From: Brockia lithotrophica
GTDB taxonomy: Bacteria; Bacillota; Bacilli; Thermicanales; DSM-22653
NCBI GenBank assembly: GCA_003050565.1
Contig: PEBW01000007.1
Coordinates: 1-64,000, forward strand
DNA length: 64,000 nt
Reading direction: 5' to 3'
Shown here: one piece after another, positions 62,836 through 64,000 of the stretch
Layout of the letters: each line of letters starts with the position of its first letter
How positions within the stretch are numbered: the stretch's first letter is position 1
Position numbers and translations under genes: made by a program
Notes under the pieces: generated by a model
Databases searched by the model: none
The model's input: the letters and a program-made list of their open reading frames with translations, nothing else
Told to the model about the DNA's origin: nothing

Positions 62836-64000
62836 GTGAAACGCGACTACTACGAAGTGCTCGGAGTTTCGCGGGATGCATCTCCCGAAGAAATCAAAAA
62901 GGCGTACCGCCGCCTCGCCCGGCAGTACCACCCGGACGTAAACAAGTCTCCCGACGCGGCGGAGAAATTCAAGGAAATCCAGGAGGCCTACGAGGTCTTG
63001 AGCGACGCGGAAAAGCGCGCGCTCTACGACCGGTTCGGCCACGCCGCCTTCGACCCTCAAGCTCAGGCCCGGGCTTCCGGGGCGGGCGGCTTCGAAGGGT
63101 TCGGCCGGCGCGCGGAAGACCCGTTTTTCGGCTTCGGCGGGTTCGAGGACCTCTTCGACCTGTTTTTCGGCGGGCGTTCCCGAGAAGGGGCGATCCCCGA
63201 GCGGGGAGAAGACATCCACGTCACGGTGACCGTAGACCTCGAGGACGCGTACTTCGGACGTACGGTGGAAGTTCCCGTCACGCGCCTCGGCGTCTGCAAG
63301 GCGTGCGGCGGTACGGGGGCGAGGCCCGGTTCGTCGGCGGAGGTCTGCCCGACGTGCCGCGGCACGGGATTCGTGGAGCACGCGCAGCGTACGGTGTTCG
63401 GCCGGATCACGCGCCGGGAGGTGTGCCCGACGTGCGGCGGCGCGGGCCGCGTCGTCCGCAACCCGTGCCCCGTATGCCGCGGCACGGGCGTGGTCCGGGA
63501 GGCGGTGCGCCTGAACGTCCGCGTGCCCCCGGGGATCGACGAAGATACGCCCGTCCGTCTGCGGGAGCAGGGGCACGCGGGCCCCTTCGGCCGTCCGCCG
63601 GGCGATTTGTACGTGACGTTTCGCTTCCGGCCGCATCCGCGCTTTCGGCGCGAGGGTTCCGACCTGTACACGCGCCTCGAGCTCAACTTCGCCCAAGCTG
63701 CGCTGGGGGGGAGCGTGGAGGTTCCCACGTTCGAGGGTCCCGTGCGCCTCAAAATCCCTCCGGGAACCCAGACGGGCACGGTCTTCCGCTTGCGCGGCAA
63801 GGGGTTTCCGCGGCTGGGCGGTGACGGCCAGGGCGACCTCCACGTGGAGGCGGTCGTCGTGACGCCGACGCGGCTCACGGAGCGGCAAAAGGAGCTTCTG
63901 CGGGAGGCCTTCGGGTACGCGGAGGAGGAGCGGTCCTCGGAAGCCGACGATGGGGAAAAGCGAGGCCCGCGTGCACCGCGGGGGGACGGCGGGGAAACGC
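62836..64000 (+). CDS. dnaJ: chaperone DnaJ (Hsp40), runs off the window end
   Basis: 388 codons are visible and no stop is reached. J-domain at 1-70 with [21 protein letters not shown] and HPDVNK (the HPD that stimulates DnaK); Gly/Phe-rich linker; four zinc-finger repeats [24 protein letters not shown] and CPVCRGTG; then the C-terminal substrate domains. The third repeat has Ala for Thr, which is harmless. DnaJ is usually about 375 residues, so the charged end beyond about 360 ([13 protein letters not shown]...) is an extension. GTG 62836 follows GGAGGTGG by eight bases. Confidence 0.95.
   Translation, partial: MKRDYYEVLGVSRDASPEEIKKAYRRLARQYHPDVNKSPDAAEKFKEIQEAYEVLSDAEKRALYDRFGHAAFDPQAQARASGAGGFEGFGRRAEDPFFGFGGFEDLFDLFFGGRSREGAIPERGEDIHVTVTVDLEDAYFGRTVEVPVTRLGVCKACGGTGARPGSSAEVCPTCRGTGFVEHAQRTVFGRITRREVCPTCGGAGRVVRNPCPVCRGTGVVREAVRLNVRVPPGIDEDTPVRLREQGHAGPFGRPPGDLYVTFRFRPHPRFRREGSDLYTRLELNFAQAALGGSVEVPTFEGPVRLKIPPGTQTGTVFRLRGKGFPRLGGDGQGDLHVEAVVVTPTRLTERQKELLREAFGYAEEERSSEADDGEKRGPRAPRGDGGET

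Noticed and set aside
1-64000. tRNA, rRNA or CRISPR features
   Set aside because: No cloverleaf with T-arm GGTTCRA-type sequence, no rRNA segments and no regularly spaced repeats were seen on reading; a tRNAscan and CRISPR search would settle it.

Overview
The window reads as chromosome of a GC-rich, probably thermophilic, spore-forming member of the Bacillota (Firmicutes). Three things support this: the gene orders dnaG-sigA-trmK-nif3 and lepA-hemW-hrcA-grpE-dnaK-dnaJ are classic Bacillota synteny; a SleB-type spore cortex-lytic enzyme is present; and the regulatory sites have Bacillota form (SAM-I riboswitch, CIRCE, a CGAAC-N4-GTTC LexA box, a cre-like site). GTG and TTG starts are frequent and several genes overlap by 4 bases (GTGA or ATGA). 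I do not name a genus.

Layout. 1-4.8 kb is an accessory patch: the end of an ISLre2-like transposase, a chimeric ABC transporter gene with an AT-rich insert, a nicotinamidase-like hydrolase, a minus-strand TnpB relic and a GmrSD-like DUF262/DUF1524 nuclease. 5.2-8.3 kb is a methionine unit (SAM riboswitch, metX, metY). 8.45-21.4 kb is one long branched-chain amino acid cluster (ilvE-ilvD-ilvB-ilvN-ilvC-leuA-leuB-leuC-leuD-ilvA) behind a roughly 400-nt leader that ends in an attenuator-like hairpin. 21.5-28.1 kb holds a DUF378 membrane protein, a HIT hydrolase and the dnaG/sigA/trmK/nif3 block. 28.3-30.9 kb holds an HtrA-like protease, a pseudouridine synthase and an LpdD-like protein.

30.9-50.5 kb is a molybdenum/tungsten island: moaC, moeA, moaE, tatC, moaD, fdhD, a Tat-exported Cys-type formate dehydrogenase (three subunits), fdhE, mobA, a TupABC tungstate importer, an aldehyde:ferredoxin oxidoreductase and two more MoeA proteins, one fused to a periplasmic-binding-like domain. 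The genes cover metal uptake (TupABC), steps of pterin cofactor synthesis (MoaC, MoaD/E, MoeA, MobA), cofactor sulfuration and FDH maturation (FdhD, FdhE), export (TatC) and the two client enzymes. moaA, moaB/mog, moeB and tatA are not in the window.

50.8-55.4 kb is mixed: sleB, an orphan TM1266-like ACT-type protein, a LexA-controlled Y-family polymerase with its YolD partner, and an MFS transporter. 55.6 kb to the end is lepA, hemW and the HrcA/CIRCE heat-shock operon, with dnaJ running off the edge. I saw no rRNA, tRNA or CRISPR array. The least ordinary items are the chimeric ABC gene, the unusual ilv leader, the apparently leaderless trmK, the cre-like site before the formate dehydrogenase genes, and the MoeA expansion beside the tungsten genes.
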